Shown: piece after piece, positions 15,996 through 23,015 of the stretch
Layout of the letters: each line of letters begins with the position of its first letter
Numbering within the stretch: position 1 is the stretch's first letter
NCBI GenBank assembly: GCA_964441945.1
Contig: CAYTWB010000024.1
Location: 1 to 53,332 of the forward strand
DNA length: 53,332 nucleotides
Reading direction: 5' to 3'
From: JADGQM01 sp964441945
GTDB taxonomy: Bacteria > Desulfobacterota > Syntrophobacteria > Syntrophobacterales > Syntrophobacteraceae
Program-made: the position numbers and the translations under genes
The notes under the pieces: model-generated
Databases searched by the model: none
The model's input: only the letters and a program-made list of their open reading frames with translations
Told to the model about the DNA's origin: nothing

Positions 15996-16533
15996 CTGGA
16001 TGAATAAGGGCCTGAACCTCTTCCCTCCCGGTACGACCGGTGTGATCGGATACGAGGGTGGTGATGGCAAGCCAGGTCGAATCGAGCTTTCCATAGATTC
16101 CATGATGCTCCATGTGGCGCCTTATGAGATGAGTGGCTTGACCATAGTCTTGTAAGGCGTCAGCTGTTTGTGGGAGGATTATCCCGGAGCGTCTTGCTGT
16201 GAAGACTGCCACACGACCGTGAATGCCATGGGAGCTTTTTCAGAGGCCGTTGGACTGCAGAGATCGAACTGCCTGGATGTCAAGGCATGCTTTGAAAATC
16301 CGACGGTTCAGGTTAAGATGCTGTCGAAGATCTGGCCGGCTGTTCTGAACCCTTGATGGATGGAGGGATCACAGTTCCAACCGACCGGGGGTTAGCCGGA
16401 TCAGTCTCAGACAGGGCAGAGATGAAAGACCATTGTTGGTGACCATTCGAACAGCTGTGCGCCTTTTCGATCCCCGGCGGTTAAAAGACTGCGAGGATTG
16501 GAGGTAGTCGCTTTTTCATGAGGAAACTCAGGT
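15996..16533. other. Gap after qrcD with two doubtful small reading frames
   Basis: About 540 bases without a firm gene. A 51-residue frame (16000-16155, +) starts right after qrcD but has no ribosome binding site. A TTG-started frame (16168-16356, +) would give 62 residues with five Cys and a CxxCH motif (SCCEDCHTT), but it too lacks a proper ribosome binding site before its start. Neither resembles a family I know. A hydrolysable or regulatory function cannot be read. Confidence 0.4.
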
Positions 16534-16989
16534 ATGATGTGGCTTCGTCGCCTTTTGTGGGGAACCAGAGAAGAAGAAGGACCCAAGGAAGAGAAACAGG
16601 CAGAAAACAATCCCTCTGAACCGTCCATCAATCAGGGTATCTTCTATTTGTACCTGATTATCGGTTTGCAGGTCGCTTTTGTTTTCGGTCTGGTTTTGGC
16701 CATTATGATGGTCGGGAGTGTGCTGGCCACACCTCTTTGGGTGTTTTTGTTCGCCTTTGCCCTGGGGATCGCCGGCTGTGTGTATGTCTACAGGAAGGCC
16801 AAACGTCAGTTCCGAAAGCTTCGGGAATCACTGCAAAAAGTGGACTTGTCCGACCGCGACTATGAGATCAGCCTGATGGGGGGATTTCTCACGATGCGTG
16901 TGGAACACAATCCCCGGCGGCTGATCGAGGCCCCGAAGGACCCTCCCATAATCGAGTCTGAACCACTGGAAACCCGGCCGCTGCAGTGA
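16534..16989 (+). CDS. Small membrane protein, two transmembrane helices
   Basis: A 151-residue protein I do not recognise. Residues 1-30 are charged and Glu-rich. Two membrane helices span roughly residues 36-62 (YLYLIIGLQVAFVFGLVLAI) and 66-86 (TPLWVFLFAFALGIAGCVYV). A basic stretch with heptad character follows (KAKRQFRKLRESLQKVDL), and the tail is Pro/Glu-rich. An AGGAAAC element lies upstream of the double ATG. It stands alone between the qrc operon and the convergent nadB gene. Its topology (short N-terminal tail, helical hairpin, cytoplasmic tail) would suit a scaffold or regulator, but this is only a guess. Confidence 0.7.
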   Translation: MMWLRRLLWGTREEEGPKEEKQAENNPSEPSINQGIFYLYLIIGLQVAFVFGLVLAIMMVGSVLATPLWVFLFAFALGIAGCVYVYRKAKRQFRKLRESLQKVDLSDRDYEISLMGGFLTMRVEHNPRRLIEAPKDPPIIESEPLETRPLQ

Positions 16990-17054
16990 GCAATACCGGG
17001 GTCTGCAAATGGATGTAGAATCGGTTTAGAAAAGGATCCCCTCAAGATCGCAGC

Positions 17055-18707
17055 TCAATAGAGCTCGTCGGGCTTGTGCCTGACCACTGTCGTGTCTCGC
17101 TTCCAATTCTGATCATCCTTCTGGGGATGATCGAGATTGTAGTGCAGCCCTCGGCTTTCCAGTCGCTGGATGGCGCAGCGGATGATCAGCTCGGCCACCA
17201 GGGCCAGGTTCTGCAACTCCAGAAGGTCACTGTTGAGCGGTATATGAGGCAGGTGTTCCCGGATCTCCAGGGATATCTGCGCCATGTGATTCTTGGCCAG
17301 TGTCAGTCTCTTATCCGTTCTGACGATCCCCACATAATTCCACATGAGACGGCGGATGATGTCCCAGTTGTGCGCGATGAGGACCATTTCACTCTGCGGC
17401 GAGCCCGTAACCCTTTGCTGGGATTTGAGCGGGAAGGATGGGGGAATGGCAGGCAGGGACCTGGCTCGCCATGATTCCATATTACTGCAGCCTTGGTGGG
17501 ATGCATTGTGAGCGAAAACCATGGCTTCGAGCAGCGAGTTGCTCGCCAGGCGATTGGCGCCGTGCAGTCCCGTGCACGCGCATTCTCCCAGAGCGTACAG
17601 GTTCTCGATGTTGGTCCGGCCCAAAAGATCGGTCACAATACCGCCGCACATATAGTGGGCAGCGGGGACGACCGGGATCGGGTCCTGAGTGATATCGATG
17701 CCGAGCGACAGGCATTTCTCATGGATGTTGGGAAAACGCTGCTTCAAGAATTCCTTGTCGCGATGGCTGATATCCAGAAAGACGCAATCATCGCCTGTTT
17801 TCTTCATTTCGGTGTCAATGGCGCGCGCCACCACATCACGAAAGGCAAGGTCCTTCAAAGGATGATAGTTCTCCATGAAGGCCCGCCCTCGCCGATCGAT
17901 GAGTCGGCCGCCCTCGCCGCGAACCGCTTCAGAAATCAGGAAATTCTTGGCCAGCGGATGATACAGACAGGTCGGGTGAAACTGAACGAACTCGAGGTTC
18001 GCCAGCTGCGCTCCCGCACGATAGGCGATAGCGAGTCCATCTCCTGTGGCGACATCCGGATTGCTGGTATAGAGATAGACCTTGCCCGCGCCACCGGTAC
18101 ACAGCATGACGGCATGGGCGAGAAAGGTATGGACCTGCTGTTCCAGGCCGGCAAGCACATAGGCGCCCCTGCAAACATCCTGATGTTGAACGGTAACGGT
18201 GCCGGCCTTCAATGAATGGTGCTCAATAATGAGATCCATAACCAGGTGGTTTTCAAAAAGCTGAATATTGGGATTGGCCTCGGCCGCTGCAATGAGCACC
18301 TGTTCTACCGCTCGCCCCGTCATATCATGGGCGTGAACGATGCGGTTCCGGGTATGGCCGCCCTCGCGCCCCAGGTCAAATGGAGCTGCTTCGGACGCAC
18401 ACTGGTCGAAGGGGACTCCGAGGCTTGCCAGTTCTCGTACGCGGTCGGGGCCGTTGTAAACAACGGTTTCCACAACATCCTGGTGGCACAGGCCATCCCC
18501 TGCGTTTAGGGTGTCCTGGATATGCAGTTGAAAGGAATCGTCCGGCCCGAGCACGGAGGCTATACCCCCCTGGGCATAGTTGGTGCTCGTTTCGATCTTG
18601 TCCTTTTTGGTCACCACTGCAACGGTGCCACACTCAGCCGCTTTCAGAGCAAACGTCAGGCCGGCGATGCCGCTGCCAATCACGAGCAAATCAAAATGAT
18701 ATTCCAT
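17055..18707 (-). CDS. nadB: L-aspartate oxidase
   Basis: A 550-residue flavoenzyme that oxidises L-aspartate to iminoaspartate, the first step of de novo NAD synthesis, using fumarate as acceptor in anaerobes. The N-terminal FAD motif is LLVIGSGIAGLTFALKAAE, followed by STNYAQGGIASV. The active-site region has FVQFHPTCLYHP and EAVRGEGGRLID. The flavin-capping end has NLYALGECACTGLHGANRLA and SNSLLEAM. The C-terminal helical domain with MWNYVGIVR is typical of NadB rather than SdhA. The ATG at 18707 starts directly at the FAD domain; an upstream start at 18758 would add 17 unconserved residues. nadA and nadC are not nearby. Confidence 0.93.
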   Translation of the reverse strand: MEYHFDLLVIGSGIAGLTFALKAAECGTVAVVTKKDKIETSTNYAQGGIASVLGPDDSFQLHIQDTLNAGDGLCHQDVVETVVYNGPDRVRELASLGVPFDQCASEAAPFDLGREGGHTRNRIVHAHDMTGRAVEQVLIAAAEANPNIQLFENHLVMDLIIEHHSLKAGTVTVQHQDVCRGAYVLAGLEQQVHTFLAHAVMLCTGGAGKVYLYTSNPDVATGDGLAIAYRAGAQLANLEFVQFHPTCLYHPLAKNFLISEAVRGEGGRLIDRRGRAFMENYHPLKDLAFRDVVARAIDTEMKKTGDDCVFLDISHRDKEFLKQRFPNIHEKCLSLGIDITQDPIPVVPAAHYMCGGIVTDLLGRTNIENLYALGECACTGLHGANRLASNSLLEAMVFAHNASHQGCSNMESWRARSLPAIPPSFPLKSQQRVTGSPQSEMVLIAHNWDIIRRLMWNYVGIVRTDKRLTLAKNHMAQISLEIREHLPHIPLNSDLLELQNLALVAELIIRCAIQRLESRGLHYNLDHPQKDDQNWKRDTTVVRHKPDELY

Positions 18708-18766
18708 AGCAGTCCACAAGCACCTTGTCTTTGTTGAACACAAAGGAATGTTGCGCACCTCATCCC

Positions 18767-18791
18767 CGGCACGAGCATGATTCGCGTGCCG
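18767..18791 (+). other. Inverted repeat upstream of nadB and the HAD gene
   Basis: CGGCACG and CGTGCCG form a perfect 7-base-pair stem around 11 bases in the divergent region between nadB and the HAD phosphatase. A TTGACA follows at 18797. No T-run is present, so a protein-binding site is more likely than a terminator. Confidence 0.35.
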
Positions 18792-18901
18792 TCACCTTGA
18801 CACGGTGCACTCTATTCGATTAGTTAATGGTTGTAAAGGCTTCTAACCGGCCTGACAGCAACCTGAGGAGTCATCTTATCCAGAGGAAGGAAAACGATAC
18901 C

Positions 18902-19588
18902 ATGCCGATTTCGCAAGCAGGCTTCGGCCTTCATCAGCCGTGCAGTTCTGGGGGGCCATTTGAAGTGGTCGCTTTCGATTGCGACGGGGTGCTTTTCGAT
19001 TCCAAGGAGGCAAATGTGCGCTTTTATGGTCATATTTTGGAACATGTCGGACTGCCTCCTGTAAAGCCGGAGCAGCAGGAATACATTCATATGCACCCTG
19101 TGCGCGAATCCCTGCGCTATCTTATGGGAGAAGGACAGGCTTTCGAAAAGGCCTTAAACTACGCCCAGGGCATCGATTTCAATGAATTCAACTCCTGCCT
19201 GCGTCCCGAACCCGGCTTAGTGGATATCCTGGAACAGGCGAAGACCAGCTATCGTACGGCCCTGGCAACCAATCGAACCGTCTCCACTCACCAGGTCCTC
19301 GCCTATTTCAATATCGATCAGTATTTCGATCTGGTCGTCAGTGCTTCCGATGTTTGTTTTCCCAAGCCGCATCCCGAGATCATGGAGCGGATCATGAGTA
19401 CATTCGGCGTCTCATCCCGACAGGTCCTTTTTATCGGAGATTCGGCGGTGGATGAGGCACTGGCGCTGGCGACGGGAGTCTTCTTCGTTGCCTATAAGAA
19501 TACCGGCCTGCGGGCACAACTTCACATTTCCCATTTCAAGGAGTTGCAGCCGGTGCTTTTTACAGACGAAAGCCGCAAGAAACGATAA
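18902..19588 (+). CDS. HAD-superfamily phosphatase (phosphoglycolate phosphatase-like)
   Basis: A protein of 228 residues from the ATG at 18902; an ATG at 18827 would add 25 residues of poor quality. AGAGGAAGG lies upstream of the chosen start. HAD motif I is VVAFDCDGVLFDS (nucleophile Asp and Asp+2). Motif II is the ALATNRT segment, motif III the Lys of CFPKPHPEIM, and motif IV is VLFIGDSAVDEALA. An alpha-helical cap lies between residues 30 and 105. This layout fits phosphoglycolate phosphatase and related small phosphatases; the substrate is not determinable. It is followed nine bases later by a TraB-like gene on the same strand. Confidence 0.85.
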   Translation: MPISQAGFGLHQPCSSGGPFEVVAFDCDGVLFDSKEANVRFYGHILEHVGLPPVKPEQQEYIHMHPVRESLRYLMGEGQAFEKALNYAQGIDFNEFNSCLRPEPGLVDILEQAKTSYRTALATNRTVSTHQVLAYFNIDQYFDLVVSASDVCFPKPHPEIMERIMSTFGVSSRQVLFIGDSAVDEALALATGVFFVAYKNTGLRAQLHISHFKELQPVLFTDESRKKR

Positions 19589-19597
19589 TGGGGTTTT

Positions 19598-20371
19598 ATG
19601 CGTTCCCGCTCTCCATCCGGGTCTCCTGTTTCACGGCTCATCCTGGTGGGTGCTGTCCATGGAGACCCGCTTGGATATGCACGGACGCAACTCTGCCTCC
19701 ATGCACTGCAACCGGACCTTCTTTTTGTCGAACTCAGCCCATACGGGAAAGCCTTCCGCAGTGACAACCAGGCCGCTCTGCAACGAACGCTGCACTCCAA
19801 CCTGAGCGTAGCCGCCGGAAAACATGCGATGCCGCTCAGACGCGCTTTGGGCCACCCGGAGATCAAGGCCATTCGGCGCCAGCTCGCGCTGCCTTTCGAA
19901 TACCGTGCGGCATTCCGGTACTCGCGAGCATCCGGGGCCGGGCTCTTCCTTGTGGACGATTCCAGCTTCAGTCGCAGGATAATAGCTTCCTGGCCCGAAA
20001 TGCTCTCGGCAGAGAACCTGTCGCTTCTCCTCTCCCTTTCACGGGAGAGTCGGTTTGCCATGACCAGCCTTTATGATCTGGCTGCAAGACGAATCCGCAG
20101 TGAAGGCCCTGCAGTATTCGACCTTGCCGAAGCAGGCACCGCCGAAGCCGACCCTCTTTGGAAGCTACGGGAACGGCGTATGGCAGATGCAGTCCGGTCG
20201 GTTCTCTGGAGCCGTCACTGCCGGAAGGCTGTATACTTGGGGGGATGGCGGCATCTGGCCACTGGCGGCAACCTTCCGTCGCTGCGGGAACTGCTCGGCA
20301 TAGGGCCCTCCCAATGCCATCTTCTCGATCGTGGCCTTCTGTGTTCCAGTGCAACCACTGAACCGCTCTGA
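19598..20371 (+). CDS. Divergent TraB/TIKI-like protein
   Basis: A 257-residue soluble protein. It has the outline of the TraB/TIKI fold: an N-terminal strand-turn LILVGAVHGDPLGYA, then PDLLFVELSPYGKAFR, a later conserved WKLRERRMADAVRSVL, and a final strand with VYLGGWRHLA. In TraB proteins the His of the first motif, the Glu of the second, the Arg pair of the third and the His of the last form a likely metal-dependent hydrolase centre. All have counterparts here. Similarity is weak overall, so this is a fold-level suggestion. The gene follows the HAD phosphatase at nine bases and ends about 80 bases before the tRNA. No signal peptide is visible. Confidence 0.6.
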   Translation: MRSRSPSGSPVSRLILVGAVHGDPLGYARTQLCLHALQPDLLFVELSPYGKAFRSDNQAALQRTLHSNLSVAAGKHAMPLRRALGHPEIKAIRRQLALPFEYRAAFRYSRASGAGLFLVDDSSFSRRIIASWPEMLSAENLSLLLSLSRESRFAMTSLYDLAARRIRSEGPAVFDLAEAGTAEADPLWKLRERRMADAVRSVLWSRHCRKAVYLGGWRHLATGGNLPSLRELLGIGPSQCHLLDRGLLCSSATTEPL

Positions 20372-20400
20372 TGTTTTCCGGCAGATCAATTTCTTTCGAC

Positions 20401-20429
20401 TTGACTTCGTTCAATGATTCGAATAGATT
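20401..20429 (+). promoter_or_regulatory. Promoter of tRNA-Gly
   Basis: TTGACT (20401-20406), a 17-base spacer and TAGATT (20424-20429) end about 24 bases before the tRNA. Position and spacing fit a sigma70-type promoter. Confidence 0.55.
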
Positions 20430-20452
20430 CTCATTATTTTCGTGACGTTCGA

Positions 20453-20528
20453 GCGGGTGTAGCTCAGTTGGTAGAGCACAAGCTTCCCAAGCTTGGGGTC
20501 GCGGGTTCGAATCCCGTTGCCCGCTCCA
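20453..20528 (+). tRNA. tRNA-Gly (anticodon CCC)
   Basis: A 76-base cloverleaf with encoded CCA. The acceptor stem pairs GCGGGTG with TTGCCCGC (two G-U pairs). The D arm is GCTCAGTTGGTAGAGC. The anticodon stem is CAAGC/GCTTG with loop TTCCCAA, giving anticodon CCC (reads GGG glycine codons). The T arm is GCGGGTTCGAATCCCGT. Discriminator base T precedes CCA. The gene sits between the TraB-like gene and the rimP operon. Confidence 0.95.
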
Positions 20529-20542
20529 GTCCGGGAGATGCT

Positions 20543-20569
20543 CCTTCTGTAAAGAAGGCTTCCCTTTTT
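20543..20569 (+). terminator. Terminator-like hairpin after tRNA-Gly
   Basis: CCTTCT and AGAAGG pair around a GTAA loop (20543-20558). CTTCCC and five T follow. It starts 15 bases after the tRNA and probably ends part of its transcript. Confidence 0.55.
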
Positions 20570-20612
20570 GAGGTGGATGCAGGCTGGGCATGCAGGCTAC
20601 GCCGGGGCCACT

Positions 20613-20639
20613 TTGATGAGCGGATGGCAGGACTATAAG
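20613..20639 (+). promoter_or_regulatory. Possible promoter of the rimP operon
   Basis: TTGATG (20613-20618) and TATAAG (20634-20639) are separated by 15 bases, slightly short for sigma70. It lies upstream of the attenuator-like hairpin and rimP. Weak call. Confidence 0.3.
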
Positions 20640-20701
20640 ACTCTTATTGCATGAGAGCCTGGTTCGATTGGGCCGAGATAATTGTCGCGTCTGACTGGCA
20701 G

Positions 20702-20732
20702 AAGTGGGTATGTTACCCACTTTTTTGTTTTT
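20702..20732 (+). terminator. Strong intrinsic terminator/attenuator ahead of rimP
   Basis: AAGTGGGTA and TACCCACTT form a perfect 9-base-pair stem with a three-base loop, followed by TTTTGTTTTTT. It is the clearest intrinsic terminator I noticed in the window. It lies only about 37 bases before the rimP start, so it can either stop read-through from the tRNA or attenuate the rimP-nusA-infB operon. NusA feedback at such leader terminators is known in E. coli. Confidence 0.8.
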
Positions 20733-20768
20733 TAGGGTTTTTATGTGAGTATTCGGAGCAGAGGGCTC

Positions 20769-21254
20769 ATGACCGAAGAGGGGAACAAAACCAAACGGGT
20801 GGCCGAGCAGGTCTGGCAGCTCGTTGAACCGGTTGTCCGTTCTGAGGGATTCGAGCTCCTCGAACTCGAATATCGGTGCGAATCTCATGGATGGGTTTTG
20901 CGCCTCTATATTGATCAAGAGGACGGTATCACGGTAGAAGACTGTGCTCAAGTGAGCCGGATTGTGAGCGATCTCCTTGACGTTTCTGATCCCATTATCA
21001 ATCAATACCACCTTGAGGTTTCTTCCCCAGGATTGAATCGGCCGCTGCGCAAGTGGGAGCAGTTCCAGAAGGTCATCGGAAGCGTAGTCGATGTGCGAAC
21101 CAGCACGGCCATTGCCGACCGGCGCAGATTCAAGGGAAAGCTGATCACTGCCGATCCCGAAGGAATCACGGTTGACTGTGAAGGTGTCGTGTATGACATC
21201 CCGCTCAGCCTTCTGGAACGGGCGCGGTTGCGCTATTTTGAATCACTGGGATGA
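20769..21254 (+). CDS. rimP: Ribosome maturation factor RimP
   Basis: A 161-residue protein needed for late 30S subunit assembly. The N-terminal domain shows VWQLVEPVVRSEGFELLELE and LRLYIDQEDGITVEDCAQVS. It is followed by YHLEVSSPGLNRPLRK and an SH3-like C-terminal domain with FKGKLITADPEGITV. The ATG at 20769 has AGAGGG just upstream; a GTG at 20745 also opens the frame but is less well placed. It heads the rimP-nusA-ylxR-infB translation operon, an order conserved across bacteria. A strong hairpin plus T-run precedes it, so expression may be attenuated. Confidence 0.93.
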   Translation: MTEEGNKTKRVAEQVWQLVEPVVRSEGFELLELEYRCESHGWVLRLYIDQEDGITVEDCAQVSRIVSDLLDVSDPIINQYHLEVSSPGLNRPLRKWEQFQKVIGSVVDVRTSTAIADRRRFKGKLITADPEGITVDCEGVVYDIPLSLLERARLRYFESLG

Positions 21255-21314
21255 TGATCCCTTTTACTTCCATGCCCCAGGTCTGTTTGTTGACAGACGA
21301 GGAGATCTAAAATC

Positions 21315-22682
21315 ATGAATGGTGAACTCAAGCGTTTGATCGATCAGGTCAGTCGGGAAAAAGGTATCGACCGGCAAACGTTGATTCACACCCTGGAAGA
21401 AGCCATCAAATCGGCGATCAAGAAGAAATACGGCAGCAAACTCGATCTTGACGTAACTTTCAACGAAGAATTCGGCGAAATCGAAGCCTTTTTGTTTAAG
21501 GAAGTCGTTGAACAGGTGACGGATCAGGAAAAACAGATCTCTTTGCAGGACGCTCGCCAGATGGATTCTGAGTGTGAGATCGGCGATGAGCTTGGCATCC
21601 GCATGGATACCGAAACCCTGGGGCGTATTGCCGCTCAATCGGCCAAACAGGTCATCATTCAGAAGATGAAAGATGCGGAGCGGGAAGTTGTATTTGAGGA
21701 GTTCAAGAGCAGGAAGGGAGATATTGTTCACGGTATCGTTCAGCGAGCAGACAAATCCGGTGTGATTGTCAACCTGGGCCAGACGGAAGCGATCCTGCCC
21801 CCAAAGGAACAGATTCCCAGAGAGATCTTCAGGCAGGGGGATCGGGTCCGCTCGTTCGTCTTGGAAGTCAAGAAGATCAGCAAGGGACCGCAGATCATTC
21901 TAAGCCGAACGCACCCTCACTTTTTGGTTCAGCTGTTCCATTTCGAAGTGCCCGAAATTGCTGATGGAGTTGTCAGCATTATCAATGCTGCGCGAGAACC
22001 GGGATCACGGGCCAAGATCGCGGTCATATCGAGGAACCCGGACGTCGATCCGGTGGGTGCCTGCGTGGGCATGAAAGGCTCCAGAGTGCAGAATGTGGTC
22101 CAGGAACTACGGGGTGAGAAGATCGATATCGTTCCCTGGAACATGGATCCGGCCAAGTTTGTGGTCAACGCTCTGGCTCCGGCCATCATATCCAAGGTGA
22201 TCATCGATCAGGCCAACCGAAGCATGGAAGTGATCGTTCATGACGATCAGCTCTCCCTGGCGATAGGCAAACGTGGTCAAAACGTTCGACTGGCCTCCAA
22301 ACTCACGAACTGGCGTATCGATGTCAAAGGCGAGAGCCGCTACAACCGTCAAAAACAGGCAGGTTATCAGTCTCTGCTGCGCCTGAGAGGGCTGACGGAA
22401 GAGATGGCTGACCGGCTGTATGACGGTGGAATCACTTCGCTGGAAGAATTTGTCCAGGGAAGCCTGACGGAACTGGAGGACCTGACAAGCATTTCTCAGC
22501 CTACCTTGGAGACCATGGTTGAGGAAGCCAGGGACCTGCTGGCCAGGGAGAAGAGTGAGGCTTCAAGTGATCCATCCGATGCGTCGCAACTCCCGCCTGA
22601 CGAAAACAAGACACTGGACGAGCTGAATACCGGGGATCAAACTCCGGACAAGCAGCTTCCTGGAGATGAAATCGGTGCATAA
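21315..22682 (+). CDS. nusA: Transcription termination/antitermination factor NusA
   Basis: A 455-residue RNA polymerase-binding factor that modulates pausing, termination and antitermination. The N-terminal polymerase-binding domain spans about residues 1-125. The S1 domain starts near 133 (GDIVHGIVQRADKSGVIVNL). Two KH domains follow, with VGACVGMKGSRVQNVVQELR and LAIGKRGQNVRLASKLTNW. A single helix-hairpin-helix region lies at about 355-410, and an acidic tail ends the protein. It is shorter than E. coli NusA (495 residues), which has two acidic repeats. GAGGAG upstream of the ATG supports the start. Its 3' end overlaps ylxR. Confidence 0.95.
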   Translation: MNGELKRLIDQVSREKGIDRQTLIHTLEEAIKSAIKKKYGSKLDLDVTFNEEFGEIEAFLFKEVVEQVTDQEKQISLQDARQMDSECEIGDELGIRMDTETLGRIAAQSAKQVIIQKMKDAEREVVFEEFKSRKGDIVHGIVQRADKSGVIVNLGQTEAILPPKEQIPREIFRQGDRVRSFVLEVKKISKGPQIILSRTHPHFLVQLFHFEVPEIADGVVSIINAAREPGSRAKIAVISRNPDVDPVGACVGMKGSRVQNVVQELRGEKIDIVPWNMDPAKFVVNALAPAIISKVIIDQANRSMEVIVHDDQLSLAIGKRGQNVRLASKLTNWRIDVKGESRYNRQKQAGYQSLLRLRGLTEEMADRLYDGGITSLEEFVQGSLTELEDLTSISQPTLETMVEEARDLLAREKSEASSDPSDASQLPPDENKTLDELNTGDQTPDKQLPGDEIGA

Positions 22683-22920
22683 GAACCATCTGCCCATCCG
22701 CACCTGCCTGGTTTGCGGCGGAAAGCATAACAAGACCGCTCTGCTGCGAGTTGCCCTCCGTCCAGTGGAGAAGACGATCATTTTGGATCGCGAGCAACGC
22801 CTGGAAGGACGTGGGGCTTATGTATGTCCAGGTTGCCTGCCACGCCTGCGCTTTACCAAACGCGTACAGAAGGCTTTTCGAAATGAGGCAACAGGCCTGG
22901 CGCAGAACATTGGCGGATAA
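22666..22920 (+). CDS. ylxR: YlxR/RnpM family nucleic-acid-binding protein (DUF448)
   Basis: A small protein of about 84 residues with the family signatures RTCLVCGGKHNKTALLRV and GRGAYVCPGCLPRL, plus a basic C-terminal helix. B. subtilis YlxR (renamed RnpM) modulates RNase P activity. The gene sits in its conserved place between nusA and infB. The ATG at 22666 overlaps the end of nusA by 17 bases. A GTG at 22675 with GGAG at proper distance is an equally good start and would remove three residues. Overlap suggests translational coupling to nusA. Confidence 0.85.
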   Translation: MKSVHKNHLPIRTCLVCGGKHNKTALLRVALRPVEKTIILDREQRLEGRGAYVCPGCLPRLRFTKRVQKAFRNEATGLAQNIGG

Positions 22921-23015
22921 AGCTGGTTTCCTCCATGGGGTTTGCCCGGTCTGGAGGCGGCAGTGGGAGTGGATCGGGGGCGAGAAAAATTGTCAAGGAC
23001 AACAGAGAGGTATTC

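Noticed and set aside
15036..16103. A 355-residue minus-strand frame opposite qrcD
   Set aside because: It lies over the membrane subunit QrcD and its charged, repeat-poor sequence is what the reverse of hydrophobic codons gives.
19968..21011. A 347-residue minus-strand frame running through the tRNA and rimP
   Set aside because: It crosses a clear tRNA gene, a terminator and two supported genes, so it cannot be real.
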